Source: CAZIUL01 sp964542475 (lineage in GTDB: Bacteria; Planctomycetota; B15-G4; CAYZWU01). From it: DNA of 64,000 nucleotides. Positions 42,395 through 52,097 of the stretch are shown here, one piece after another. The translations under genes and the position numbers were made by a program. The stretch is taken from positions 1 to 64,000 of the forward strand of contig CAZIUL010000005.1 of the NCBI GenBank assembly GCA_964542475.1, given 5' to 3'. The notes under the pieces were generated by a model that worked only from the letters and a program-made list of their open reading frames with translations, searched no databases and was not told where the DNA came from. Each line of letters begins with the position of its first letter. The stretch's first letter is position 1.

Positions 42395-45211
42395 TCACCG
42401 GTACTTCGCAAAGGGATCGCCGGACAGGACCTTTCCATCAACCCCGCGGAAGATGAAGTGCTTAAGCCCCCACGAATAGTCAGCGTTCCGGAAGTTGCGG
42501 TAACCCTCGCCGATATAGCTCGATCCGTTCGCGGCGAGCGACTCGACAAGCTCTGTGTGAAACCCGGCGAAAACGGATGCCGACTGGGGAGAGGCAGATC
42601 CGAAAAAGGCGATGGTCGCGGTGTTCGGGCTAAAGAGCATGCGGTTCGCGATGCTGCGCGAGTAGAGGGGCTCGCCCTTGAGGCGTCCCCGGAAGACCCC
42701 GTTGCTGCACCCTGAGGTGGTGAAGATGACAGGGCCTGTTCCGTTGAACCCGGAAAAATCGATGTTCTCCGTGGTGACCGCGATCGCTTCCTCCCCGTTA
42801 TGCCAGTAAAAACCCGCGGGCGACCCGTGCGTGAGCGTGTGCAGGTGCTGCCAGCAGTGCCCGGTCAAAAGGTCGAGCAGGTCATATGATATGAACTCGG
42901 GCCCGGGATCGGGCAGCACCGCCTCTTTCATTTGGCCGTCGAGGCTGTAGACACGGGCGACCTTCTGTCCGGCGGTTGCAAGCGCTTCATCCAGCAGCAC
43001 TGTCCATGATTCGGTGATTTCAACGCTGTTGCCGTTTCCAGCGATGAACACCACCCCGTCACGGCCCATGATCTCGCCCTGGTAGTAGCGGACGAGCTTG
43101 TCGAGAAAAACCTTGAGCATCTTTGCCTGTTCTGCGCGATCGTTCGACGGCGGCACCCACCACGCGGTCCAGATCTCGGTTTCGTTGTTTATCCGGTCGG
43201 TGATGATCTTGTCGAACACGCCGTCGTTGTTCTCGTCGATCCACTCCGCGTCGTACTCTTCGTAGTAAAGGGGCGAGGTTATGAGTATGGTTTCGGGATC
43301 GCCCCGCAGAGCGTGCGGTATCGGGCCGACCATGATCGCCCCTACCATCGTGCCCGAGGAAAGCTCGTACTCCTTCTTGAGCGACGCGCGTATTTCGGAA
43401 GGTTTCATTTCGTAGAAACCGTCGATGAGCACCTGGAACTCGACCTGTGGAAGCACACTTTTTACGCTGTTGAAATAGTTGTCGAGCGCGGTACCGATTT
43501 CCGGGTAAACGGAGTCGTCAACCACCACGAGGACGCGATCCGAGGTTGATGCGCATACCGTGATGAGCTTCTTCCTGGCGGTGCGATAGGCTGCGACCTT
43601 TTTCTCGTAGTCGTCGTAAGCGCGAAACATTGATCCGATGATCTTGTCCGCCGCCACAGGGTCGCGTTTTTTCAGCATGAGCAGCAGCTCAGCGTCCTCG
43701 AAGCCGATCCGGTGCGCTTCGAAGCGCTGGCCTGACAGGGGGCCAAGCTTTCCTGGAAAGACCACGTGCGTGTCGCCCGCGGGCAGGAAGTTGGGAGGGC
43801 CGTTGCCGTGCGGAACCACGCTTTTTAAGAACGGGTCCATCCCCTTGCGGTAGTGGTTGAGCCCCCAGTGGAGGAAGCCGGCAAGGTCGTACTTTACGAG
43901 GGACCAGCCGAGGAACAACGGGCGGAGGCGCTCCTGGTCGAGAAGCCGGTTCAGCCACGGCCCTCCGGGCGACAGGCAGGTATAGACCCAGACTTCGTCG
44001 CCCGCTTTTTTTCTCGCTTCGAAGAACTCCCGGTTTTTTTGGTATTCCTGAACCTTCGGGCACCAGTGGTCCACCGAGTCCACGAGCTCCTGCGACATGG
44101 TGGCGTCGAAGATTTCCACGCCCGGCATGCGGCTGCGCACCTGTTCCACGAGAGCCGCGTATGTTTTTGCGTTCGTGTTGGTGGGCTCATCCGAGATGTG
44201 CTGGAGGTATTCGGCGCGGCCCGGGATGCCGGCATCATTGACAGCCGCCTCGATCGCGCTGATGAGCTCGTCCAGCTCGGCCCGGCCCTTTTCGCTGGTT
44301 GAATCGGTGCGGGTCAGAATGAGATCAAGCCTTGGGCGGGACCAGTCGTCGTTGTGGCGCCGTGCGAGGTGACCGCCCTCGATGCGCTTGAAACCACGGT
44401 CCAGAAAGGTTCGGACGTAACGGTTCAACCGCTGCTGATTCACGATAAGCTTTCCCATCTTGTCGAGGCTCATGAAGTCGGTCCACCGGATCCAGAATGT
44501 GTTCTGCCTTCCGCGGGCCATGAGGTCGGCATAGAGTGCGAGCATCTTCCAGAAAGGTTCGCTCCAGAGGCGTAAAGAGTGCCGTTCGGCGATCAGTGCA
44601 GGGCTGAACCAGTTCGTGTAGCCCGGGCTTTGTGCCCCCGTTCGCGGAACGGTCGCACCGTGGATCACTACCTCCCATCGGAGGTTTATCCGCCTGCCGC
44701 CCGCTATTATCGATATGATGTACTCGCGACCGCACGGTGCTGCACCGTAAGCTATCGCCTTTTCGACGCGCATGGCGCAAACGCCGTCGTTGCCGGCGAT
44801 TGTCGTAAAGCTTTCGACCGGCTCGAACGCTTCGAAAACGTGAAACGGGGCCTCACGGATGACGTGCGGGTTTTCTTTTCCATCCCATGTTTCGGTTCGA
44901 GTCGAGACCCCGGTGTTTTGCTCGACCGGCACCGGGATCATCCTGAAGAGCGCGGCATCCGCCGCATCGCCGGTTTCACAGGAAACGCCCAGGCGGACCT
45001 TTGCGCCGGGGCGAAGGCCGGTCGCAAGGAGATGCACCCCGCAAATAACCCCGCGCGGCGTGTCCGTGACAAGGTGCTCCGTTCCGGATGATACATCCGT
45101 GTCCGGATAGAGAACATCGAGTTCGTCGAATAGTGCCGCCTCCTGGGAAAAGGCGGAAGCCGCAAGCACGGCGGTTATAACGGCCGCGGCGAAGAGGTGA
45201 ATAGCGCGCAT
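42395..45211 (-). CDS. secreted DUF4091-like glycosidase-fold protein fused to caspase/C25-like domain
   Basis: 938 residues from the ATG at 45211, with GGAG about 9 bp upstream. A signal peptide (MRAIHLFAAAVITAVLAASAFS) is followed by an N-terminal beta domain and a DUF4091-like TIM-barrel region (QHISDEPTNTNAKTYAALVEQVRSRMPGVEIFDATMS). The C-terminal third looks like a gingipain/C25 caspase-fold domain: THGSPAGF with a candidate catalytic His near residue 795, and FTTSGCSNGVFRG with a candidate Cys near residue 835. A glycosidase-like and a protease-like domain in one secreted chain is unusual. Confidence 0.75.
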   Translation of the reverse strand: MRAIHLFAAAVITAVLAASAFSQEAALFDELDVLYPDTDVSSGTEHLVTDTPRGVICGVHLLATGLRPGAKVRLGVSCETGDAADAALFRMIPVPVEQNTGVSTRTETWDGKENPHVIREAPFHVFEAFEPVESFTTIAGNDGVCAMRVEKAIAYGAAPCGREYIISIIAGGRRINLRWEVVIHGATVPRTGAQSPGYTNWFSPALIAERHSLRLWSEPFWKMLALYADLMARGRQNTFWIRWTDFMSLDKMGKLIVNQQRLNRYVRTFLDRGFKRIEGGHLARRHNDDWSRPRLDLILTRTDSTSEKGRAELDELISAIEAAVNDAGIPGRAEYLQHISDEPTNTNAKTYAALVEQVRSRMPGVEIFDATMSQELVDSVDHWCPKVQEYQKNREFFEARKKAGDEVWVYTCLSPGGPWLNRLLDQERLRPLFLGWSLVKYDLAGFLHWGLNHYRKGMDPFLKSVVPHGNGPPNFLPAGDTHVVFPGKLGPLSGQRFEAHRIGFEDAELLLMLKKRDPVAADKIIGSMFRAYDDYEKKVAAYRTARKKLITVCASTSDRVLVVVDDSVYPEIGTALDNYFNSVKSVLPQVEFQVLIDGFYEMKPSEIRASLKKEYELSSGTMVGAIMVGPIPHALRGDPETILITSPLYYEEYDAEWIDENNDGVFDKIITDRINNETEIWTAWWVPPSNDRAEQAKMLKVFLDKLVRYYQGEIMGRDGVVFIAGNGNSVEITESWTVLLDEALATAGQKVARVYSLDGQMKEAVLPDPGPEFISYDLLDLLTGHCWQHLHTLTHGSPAGFYWHNGEEAIAVTTENIDFSGFNGTGPVIFTTSGCSNGVFRGRLKGEPLYSRSIANRMLFSPNTATIAFFGSASPQSASVFAGFHTELVESLAANGSSYIGEGYRNFRNADYSWGLKHFIFRGVDGKVLSGDPFAKYR

Positions 45212-45374
45212 GGCTGTTTCTCCGAAAGATACTCGATTGCGGGGAGACACGTAGTAGAGTTTTTTGTGCAAAGGCCGGGCTTTTCACGCTCTTTTCCCGG
45301 TATTCGGAACGTCTGCGGGAACTGCCGTACAAGCGGCATTTCCCGGGAATCAACTTTGGCGCCTCCGGAATCTG

Positions 45375-48300
45375 TTACCGCTCAAAAGCCCTGCCGCGCT
45401 CCTGCTGTTCGTCGTACGCTTCGCCCCAGAGCCTGGCATCCGGGAACTCCGGGTCGCCTTTGACTTCGAGGATTTGCGTGAGGGTCATGTTGTCCACCCT
45501 GAGCTCCACGAGGTACTTACCGGGTTCGATGCGCGACCCGCGGCGGCTGTAGCTGCCTCCTCGCCCGCCACCGCGTGCGGGCGCGGGTTTGCGCAGATCC
45601 CAGGACACCTTGTGAACACCGGTCTCAGAACTCGCTTCAAGCTCGCGCATAGTTTCGCCGGAAAGGTCTATGATCTTCAGGCTGATCCGGCCGGGCCTCT
45701 TGTTCAGGGCGTAAAAAATGTTCGCTTCCGATGACGGATTTTCACCCACGAACCTGCGGTTATCCCCGCCGCGGCGGGGTTCTCTTTTCCAGTAATGGAC
45801 CGCGTTCGGTTCGAAGAGGTAGGCGTTTTCGCTTATGGTTTCCCCGGTCATCTGCCGGAGCGGGGTCACGTCGAGAATCCAGATGCTGCGTCCGTGGGTC
45901 GCAACAGCGACTTCGCCTGAGCTCTTGTGCTGTGCGAACTCGTGTATTGCAACGGTCGGCAGGTTGCTGTTGAGCTTTGTCCATGACTTGCCGCGTTCTA
46001 TGGATATCCAGGCAAAAAACTCCGTGCCCAGGTAGAGGATGTCGGGGTTTTCGATGTCTTCCCGGATCACGCGCACCGAACCCGTTGATGAGGGAAGGTT
46101 GGCCCGAATGGAGCGCCAGGACTTGCCGTTGTTCTTTGACACGAACAGATAGGGCTCGTCATCGTTGGAGCGGTGGCCGTCGAGGGAGATGTACACCCGT
46201 CCCTTCTTGAACCTCGAAGGCTCTATCGAGCTTATCCTGCGCGGATCCGGCAGAAGCTCGCTGATCGTATGCCACTCGTATTCGTCCTCCTCCTCCGCTT
46301 CTTTTTCGCCGTCCGCCGGTCCGGCCGCTCCTGTTGAGACGCGCTTTCCCTCGAAACCGAACGAGTACACTCCGCCGGCCATTTCGATTGTTCCTTCCAG
46401 CTTCGCCCCCTTGATTTTCGCGCGCACGTCAAGCTGCATCTGGCCGGCATCGATGCCAAAGGTAAGGCTTTTCGTTTCAGCGTTGAACTTGCCGTTGATG
46501 ATGTCGCCTTCACCCATGGGTGACTGAATCGTGCCTGTTACCTTCCCCCCCTGCCCGAGCTTGAGAAACATGCGGGATTTGCGCTCCGACTCAGGGATGT
46601 CCTGTCCGACCGCTTTGGTTGACCATTCTCCTGTGATAGGGTCTTCTTTGGGCTCTTCTTCCGCGGCCTCTGCTGTTTCTTCTTTTTCGGAAACCGCTTT
46701 TTCTACGGTTTCCTCCTCTTCAACCGCTTCCTCTGCCGGAGCCTTCTCTTCATCCTTTTCATCCGGTGCGGCCTGCTCTTCTTCCTGCTGTGCCTTCTCC
46801 GGCTCTTCCTGCGGTTTCAATGCTTCGGGCGTTTCGGGTTGCTCGCCTTCCGGCGATGTCGTTTCCTCCTCAGGTGCAGGTTCTATTTTTTCGCTGCTGT
46901 CCACACTTTCAATCGCTTCAAGACGACCGACGACCTCTTCTGCCGCCGGGGGAGGTTCGACCGTTTCTACCGCGTCAGCCTTATCCATTTTATCCGGTTC
47001 GGCATCTGCTTCTATCGAAGGTGCTCCGCCGCCGAACCTTTCCGTTAATGCGTCGAGTTCTTTCTCGTCGATTACATCATCGCTGTTGGCATCGATGTAG
47101 TCGAACATGCGGGCAAGCCTCGCGGAGACCTCGTCCTTCTGGATTTTTCCGTCCTCGTTGGCGTCCTGCTGCTTGAGCATCAACAACATGTCGCCGCCTC
47201 TTCCTCTTTCACCTCCTGATTCCCTTTCACTGCGGCCGCGTCGGCCCGCTTCTCCAAAAGGCTGCCCGCCTTTCTTTTCCGGCTCGGCTTTTTCCATTAC
47301 CTCCGCCTCTTCGTCATCTTCTCCCTCGATGACATCGAACAGGTCAACCCAGTCATGGCCTCCGTTTTCGGTCATCCACAGGGCGCCGTCATCTGTTCCT
47401 ACATATAGAACATCCGGGTCGAAACAGCTCTCGGCCAGGGCTGATGCGCTGCCTTTGTCCGTGGAGGAGATCTCCGGGGAGATCGATTTCAGCTTTTCGC
47501 CTTGATACAGAGAGCGGAACACATGGTTCCCCGCGCAGTAGTAGATCCCAGGGTTGTGGTTCGAAAGGATGTAAGGTGTCATCCAGTTGAAACGGTAGCG
47601 TTTCCCTTTTTGCGAGCGGGGACGCATGTAGTCGCTGTTGCCGTTTTCCAGGTCGTACCGGCCGAGTCCCCCGTTTTGCGAGGCGTAATAAACGAGGTCG
47701 GGGTTGTTCTGATCGACAAGGCAGATGAAGCCGTCGCCCCAGCCTATGCAGAACCAATCCTCGTTGATGGGGCCGTCTTCGGCACGGGAGCGGTTGGGCC
47801 CGCCCCAGCTTCCGTTGTCCTGCAGCCCGCCGTAGACCATGTAGTTGGATCGCGGGCCAACGCCCACATGGTAGAACTGGCCGATGGCCATGTGGTTGAG
47901 GTGGTCCCAGTTTTCCATCCTGTCGTAGGTGACATAGATTCCACCGTCCGTGCCCAGGATGATGTGCCTGCCGTCCTTGGGATCGATCCACATTCCGTGG
48001 TGGTCGGCGTGGACACCGCGGCCGCCGTCACTCGTAAAGCTTTTCCCGCCGTCATTGGAGCGGTAAAGCGAGATTCCAAGCACGTACAGGTGGTTTTCGT
48101 CGCTTGGATCGACTCGGATCTGGCTGAAATACATTGGCCGCGGGTTGACCGAGTTGATCCGGATCCAGCTCTCGCCGCCATCCGTGGACTTGTATACCCC
48201 GCCGTACTCATGTCCTTCCTTGCCCTGCTGGTCCTGCACGTTTTCACGCTGTCCGCCAAGGCCCGAGCTGAACGCGTTCCTGCTGCGCTGCGGTCTCCTT

Positions 48301-49514
48301 CTTTCTTCGCCCGCGTCCTCCTTTTCATCCTCATCTTGTCCCGGGCGCTTTGTAAAGGTTATATCGACGACCACTCTTTCGCGCTCGCGCGACACCTCGA
48401 TCTTGACCGTTTCACCGGCCTCGTGCTGTCTGACCTCCTTGAGCAGGTCCCTGTACGAGAGAACGGTTTTGCCGCCGACAGATATGACAATATCGCCGCT
48501 TTTGAGCCCCGCCTTTTCCGCTGGGCCGTCCTCGGTTATATCCGTGAGTTTCGCGCCTACCTCTGCATCCTCGCCACGGATGCCGATGTACGGAGCGTTT
48601 TCCGGCTCCTGCCCGATCTGTTCCGATTCGATGATGGCGAAAACGATGTCAGGATTCTTTTGGAAGTAGTCAAGGCCGATGCGTCCGAGGCTGCATGCGG
48701 GCAGGCCTTTGGTCACCTTGTTGAAGGTCTTTCCCCCGTCAACCGTCTTGTAGAGGCCGCTGCCCGGTCCCCATTTCTTTACCGGTGAGTTCGAGTCGTA
48801 CCTGTCGCGCAGCCTCTCGTATGCCGCCACCAGAAGCGTGTCCGGGTTCTCAGGATGCATCTGCACGTCGATGATGCCTGTCTTGTCATCGATGAACAGG
48901 ATCTTATCCCAGCTCTTGCCTCCGTCGGTTGTCTTGTAGAGGCCGCGTTCCTCGTTCGGTCCCCACAAACGCCCGAGGGCGCCGACGTAAACGATGTTCG
49001 GATCCTCCGGATGGATTGCGATGCGCCCCGTCTGGAAGCATTTGTCCAGCCCCATGTGCTTCCATGTGCCGCCGCCGTCAGTGGATTTGTACACGCCGTT
49101 TCCCCACGACACGGAGTTGCGGGGGTTGGCTTCGCCAGTGCCGACCCAAACGATGTTGGGGTCCGAGGGCGCGATTGCTACATCTCCGATCGAAACGGTG
49201 CTTTCATGATCGAACTGGTGGGTGAATGTTATGCCGTTGTTTTCGGTTTTCAAAAGACCGCCCGAAGCCGTGGCTGCCCACCACCTGTTTGAGTCGGCCT
49301 GATCCACCTCGATGTCCACGATGCGGCCGCCCATGTTGGCAGGCCCGATGCTGCGCCACTTGAGAACGTCGATCCAGTTCTGAGGCAGGGTCTGCTCGAT
49401 AACGGGGGCTGCCTTTTCCTCGGATTTCTCCGCTTCTGAAGCCGCAAGCGCGGCGGTTCCCAGGGCAATGGTCAAAATAAACAAAACGGCAGGCGGGATT
49501 TTTGTCTTAAGCAT
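45375..49514 (-). CDS. 1379-residue secreted BNR/VPS10-like propeller protein with PDZ and EF-hand insertions
   Basis: The signal peptide is MLKTKIPPAVLFILTIALGTAALA. BNR/sortilin-like propeller blades fill residues 50-300 and 430-770. A PDZ domain is inserted at about 300-395 (GAKLTDITEDGPAEKAGLKSGDIVISVGGKTVLS). An EF-hand-like pair follows near 785-840 (DANEDGKIQKDEV and DANSDDVIDEKEL), then a long Glu/Ala-rich linker. A lipocalin-like beta domain (GTIQSPMGEGDIINGKFNAETKSLTFGID), further BNR blades and a C-terminal FlgD-like strand region finish it. The family without inserts is common in Bacteroidetes and Planctomycetes and of unknown function. Confidence 0.82.
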   Translation of the reverse strand: MLKTKIPPAVLFILTIALGTAALAASEAEKSEEKAAPVIEQTLPQNWIDVLKWRSIGPANMGGRIVDIEVDQADSNRWWAATASGGLLKTENNGITFTHQFDHESTVSIGDVAIAPSDPNIVWVGTGEANPRNSVSWGNGVYKSTDGGGTWKHMGLDKCFQTGRIAIHPEDPNIVYVGALGRLWGPNEERGLYKTTDGGKSWDKILFIDDKTGIIDVQMHPENPDTLLVAAYERLRDRYDSNSPVKKWGPGSGLYKTVDGGKTFNKVTKGLPACSLGRIGLDYFQKNPDIVFAIIESEQIGQEPENAPYIGIRGEDAEVGAKLTDITEDGPAEKAGLKSGDIVISVGGKTVLSYRDLLKEVRQHEAGETVKIEVSRERERVVVDITFTKRPGQDEDEKEDAGEERRRPQRSRNAFSSGLGGQRENVQDQQGKEGHEYGGVYKSTDGGESWIRINSVNPRPMYFSQIRVDPSDENHLYVLGISLYRSNDGGKSFTSDGGRGVHADHHGMWIDPKDGRHIILGTDGGIYVTYDRMENWDHLNHMAIGQFYHVGVGPRSNYMVYGGLQDNGSWGGPNRSRAEDGPINEDWFCIGWGDGFICLVDQNNPDLVYYASQNGGLGRYDLENGNSDYMRPRSQKGKRYRFNWMTPYILSNHNPGIYYCAGNHVFRSLYQGEKLKSISPEISSTDKGSASALAESCFDPDVLYVGTDDGALWMTENGGHDWVDLFDVIEGEDDEEAEVMEKAEPEKKGGQPFGEAGRRGRSERESGGERGRGGDMLLMLKQQDANEDGKIQKDEVSARLARMFDYIDANSDDVIDEKELDALTERFGGGAPSIEADAEPDKMDKADAVETVEPPPAAEEVVGRLEAIESVDSSEKIEPAPEEETTSPEGEQPETPEALKPQEEPEKAQQEEEQAAPDEKDEEKAPAEEAVEEEETVEKAVSEKEETAEAAEEEPKEDPITGEWSTKAVGQDIPESERKSRMFLKLGQGGKVTGTIQSPMGEGDIINGKFNAETKSLTFGIDAGQMQLDVRAKIKGAKLEGTIEMAGGVYSFGFEGKRVSTGAAGPADGEKEAEEEDEYEWHTISELLPDPRRISSIEPSRFKKGRVYISLDGHRSNDDEPYLFVSKNNGKSWRSIRANLPSSTGSVRVIREDIENPDILYLGTEFFAWISIERGKSWTKLNSNLPTVAIHEFAQHKSSGEVAVATHGRSIWILDVTPLRQMTGETISENAYLFEPNAVHYWKREPRRGGDNRRFVGENPSSEANIFYALNKRPGRISLKIIDLSGETMRELEASSETGVHKVSWDLRKPAPARGGGRGGSYSRRGSRIEPGKYLVELRVDNMTLTQILEVKGDPEFPDARLWGEAYDEQQERGRAFER

Positions 49515-49723
49515 GACTGGTAACCTCGTGTGTCAATGAAACGGCCGGAGTATGAAGTGGGTGCTATCATGTAATCGTACAAAATTTGTTCATGATTTGA
49601 ATGTTTTTTTCTATAACCGGGATTTTGAACAGGATTTGTCGGTATGGCTTTGTATTGTTCAAAACTGGCAAAGGATTCGAGTATAATGCGAATATCAATA
49701 AGATGAACCGGCGGGTTAAACCG

Positions 49724-50836
49724 ATGGGACGAACGCGAAAAATTCTGTGCGTGGTTGGGACGCGGCCGGAAGCGATCAAGATGGCGCCCGTGGTCCTGGC
49801 TCTGGAAAAAAGGACGTGGGCGGATGTCCGGGTGCTGGCAACAGCGCAGCACCGCGACATGCTTGATCAGGTGCTGTCCTTGTTCGATATCAGGCCGCAT
49901 GCGGATCTCGATGTCATGCGCCGTGATCAGACTCTTGCAGAGCTTTCAGCCCGGCTGCTTTCGGCGATCGACGAGTACCTTTGCTCTGCCGAGCCCGACA
50001 TGGTGCTGGCCCAGGGGGACACGACAACGGTTCTGATGACTGCCATGGCCTGTTTTTACAAGGGAATACCTTTCGGACACGTGGAAGCGGGGCTTCGCAC
50101 GAACGACCTCGGCTACCCCTTTCCCGAGGAGATGAACCGCATTGTAGCGGATCGTTTGAGCAGGCTGCTGTTTGCCCCGACCCTGAGCGCAAAGGAAAAC
50201 CTTCTCGCGGAGGGGATACCTTCGGACGCGATTCATGTCACGGGAAACACGGTGATCGATGCCCTTATCGAGACGGCTAAAAAAGAGATTCCTCTCGGTG
50301 TGGATATCACACCGAAAAGCCGCTTGATTCTGGTGACCGCGCACCGCCGCGAAAGCTTCGGCGCGCCGTTTCTGGAGATCTGCGGCGCTTTATCCGACAT
50401 AGCGGAACGAAACCCGGGGGTGGTGATCGTTTATCCCGTGCATCCGAACCCGAACGTGTTGAACACGGTCCACAAGGCGCTTGGAAAAACTTCCGGGATA
50501 GTGTTGACGGAACCGATGGAGTACGGCCGGTTCGTCTCCGCCATGAAGAGGTCGTACCTGATACTTACCGATTCGGGCGGAGTGCAGGAGGAAGCCCCTG
50601 CTCTTGGGAAGCCCGTTCTCGTGCTCCGCGGGGAAACCGAAAGGCCGGAAGCTGTGAAGGAAGGGGTGGTGAAAGTCGTTGGAACCTCGCGAGAAGCGAT
50701 CGTGAACGCCACAGATGAGCTGCTTCACGATGAGGCCCGCTACAAAGCAATGGCAAAAGGGGTTTCTCCTTATGGCGACGGCCATGCGGCCCCGCGGATT
50801 GCGGATATTCTCGAACGGGACATGTTTTGTTCTTGA
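49724..50836 (+). CDS. wecB: UDP-N-acetylglucosamine 2-epimerase (non-hydrolysing)
   Basis: 370 residues from the ATG at 49724 (MGRTRKILCVVGTRPEAIKMAPVV); an ATG at 49703 adds seven codons. Conserved blocks are GTRPEAIKMAPV, HVEAGLRT, NRIVADRLSRLLFAP, TGNTVIDAL, LVTAHRRESFG, YPVHPNPNV and LTDSGGVQEEAPALGKPVLVLRGETERPEA. It interconverts UDP-GlcNAc and UDP-ManNAc for cell-surface polysaccharide synthesis in the cytoplasm. Confidence 0.92.
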   Translation: MGRTRKILCVVGTRPEAIKMAPVVLALEKRTWADVRVLATAQHRDMLDQVLSLFDIRPHADLDVMRRDQTLAELSARLLSAIDEYLCSAEPDMVLAQGDTTTVLMTAMACFYKGIPFGHVEAGLRTNDLGYPFPEEMNRIVADRLSRLLFAPTLSAKENLLAEGIPSDAIHVTGNTVIDALIETAKKEIPLGVDITPKSRLILVTAHRRESFGAPFLEICGALSDIAERNPGVVIVYPVHPNPNVLNTVHKALGKTSGIVLTEPMEYGRFVSAMKRSYLILTDSGGVQEEAPALGKPVLVLRGETERPEAVKEGVVKVVGTSREAIVNATDELLHDEARYKAMAKGVSPYGDGHAAPRIADILERDMFCS

Positions 50837-50837
50837 A

Positions 50838-50872
50838 GAAGGTTCAGAGGTTCAAGGTTCAGAGGTTGTGGA
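50838..50872. repeat. 'ggttcaaggttcagaggtt' short tandem
   Basis: A run of GGTTCAGAGGTTCAAGG with variants lies between wecB and the TPR gene. A single unit (AGTTCAAGGTTCAGG) recurs near 52035 inside the end of the TPR gene. Confidence 0.6.
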
Positions 50873-50881
50873 GAGCGGTTT

Positions 50882-52093
50882 ATGAGTTTGCCGTTCGGCA
50901 GGTTTTGTCGGGTGTTCAACAGGGGGTTGAAGGCGGCTGCCGGGTGCCGGTTCGATGAAGCTGTGGAATGCCTGACAAGAGCGGCTGAACTGAGGCCGGA
51001 AGAGCCGAGGGTCCGGCTTCAGCTTGGGCTGGCTTTGTCGGAGTCGGGCCGGTACGAGGAGGGCCTGGCCGCGGCGGGGCGCGCATTGTCGCTTGATCGG
51101 GCTGATGGCCCGGTTGTTTTGCTTTTTTCGGGGATGATGCACCTGGATCACGGGGAGCCCGGCCTTGCCCGAGAGCAGGCGGAAAGATCGCTCGAGCTGG
51201 ACGGACTGAATCCGCTCGCCAGAGGGGTTTTCGCTCTCGCGGACTGGGACCTGGGCCGCCGCATGGACGCGATGGAAGACATTTCAGGCAGGATCCCTGT
51301 TCTGGCACCGCGGTTCGAGGCCAGGCTGCTCGCCAGGGTCGAGATGGCTTTTCAGGAGTTTTCGAATACGCGGGCGTTCGGGTGCTGTCTCTGCTTGCCG
51401 GAGAGTGATCCTGCTGCATATCCCGCGTTCTTGATCCGCCCTCTTTTCCGGTGGTTCAGAAAACGGCGTGTTGCCGGGATAGAGGCGAAGGCAGCGGCTC
51501 TTGCGCGAAAGGGCAGGCATGAGCAGGAGCTGGCCCTGATCGAGGGAGCATTTGGAGAGTTCCCGCCAGAGAAAGCTGTCCGGGACCGGGTCGTTCGTAC
51601 CAGGAAGAAGGCCATGAAAAACAGCCTTGTGCGGTTGAAAGAGGATCCGGAAAATTTTGATCTTTTATACGGCGCCGGGTGTCTTTGCCGCGGGATGGGC
51701 GATTACAAGATGGCGAAGAAGCACATCGGCAGGTGGCTCGAAGGGGATCTCGCAAGAAGAGATGACGGAGGGGATGCGTTGTTCAGGACGCAGAACGCGT
51801 TTGGTATCATGTGCGAATCAGAGCTCGCCGCGGGCAACATTTCACAGGCAGCCGCACATGTGAAACGTCTCCGCAAGACAGGGGACGAGAGCTGCATTGC
51901 CGGGTATCTTGAGGGAAGGTGCCTGCTTCTGCAGGACAAGCGTTTCGAAGCGATCCATGCGTTTGAAGGGGTTCTGAGGAGGGAGCCCGATCTTGCGCGA
52001 TACAGGCTTCGCGCCCTTGCCAAGACGGATAACAGAGTTCAAGGTTCAGGCCCGACAAATCAGGCAGGGTACGACAAGACAAGAGGAGAATAA
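50882..52093 (+). CDS. TPR-repeat protein
   Basis: 403 residues. Degenerate TPR units are visible, for example AAAGCRFDEAVECLTRAAELRPEEPRVRLQLGLALSESGRYEEGLAAAGRALSLDRADG and the later LLYGAGCLCRGMGDYKMAKKHIGRWL. There is no signal peptide. It lies 45 bp after wecB and 5 bp before fabG, so it may be cotranscribed. Its last codons run through the 'ggttcaagg' repeat, so the C-terminus is probably recent. The role is unknown. Confidence 0.75.
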   Translation: MSLPFGRFCRVFNRGLKAAAGCRFDEAVECLTRAAELRPEEPRVRLQLGLALSESGRYEEGLAAAGRALSLDRADGPVVLLFSGMMHLDHGEPGLAREQAERSLELDGLNPLARGVFALADWDLGRRMDAMEDISGRIPVLAPRFEARLLARVEMAFQEFSNTRAFGCCLCLPESDPAAYPAFLIRPLFRWFRKRRVAGIEAKAAALARKGRHEQELALIEGAFGEFPPEKAVRDRVVRTRKKAMKNSLVRLKEDPENFDLLYGAGCLCRGMGDYKMAKKHIGRWLEGDLARRDDGGDALFRTQNAFGIMCESELAAGNISQAAAHVKRLRKTGDESCIAGYLEGRCLLLQDKRFEAIHAFEGVLRREPDLARYRLRALAKTDNRVQGSGPTNQAGYDKTRGE

Positions 52094-52097
52094 AACC

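Noticed and set aside
47502..48788. A 428-residue plus-strand open frame
   Set aside because: It is antisense to the BNR/PDZ protein gene and contains no recognisable domain.
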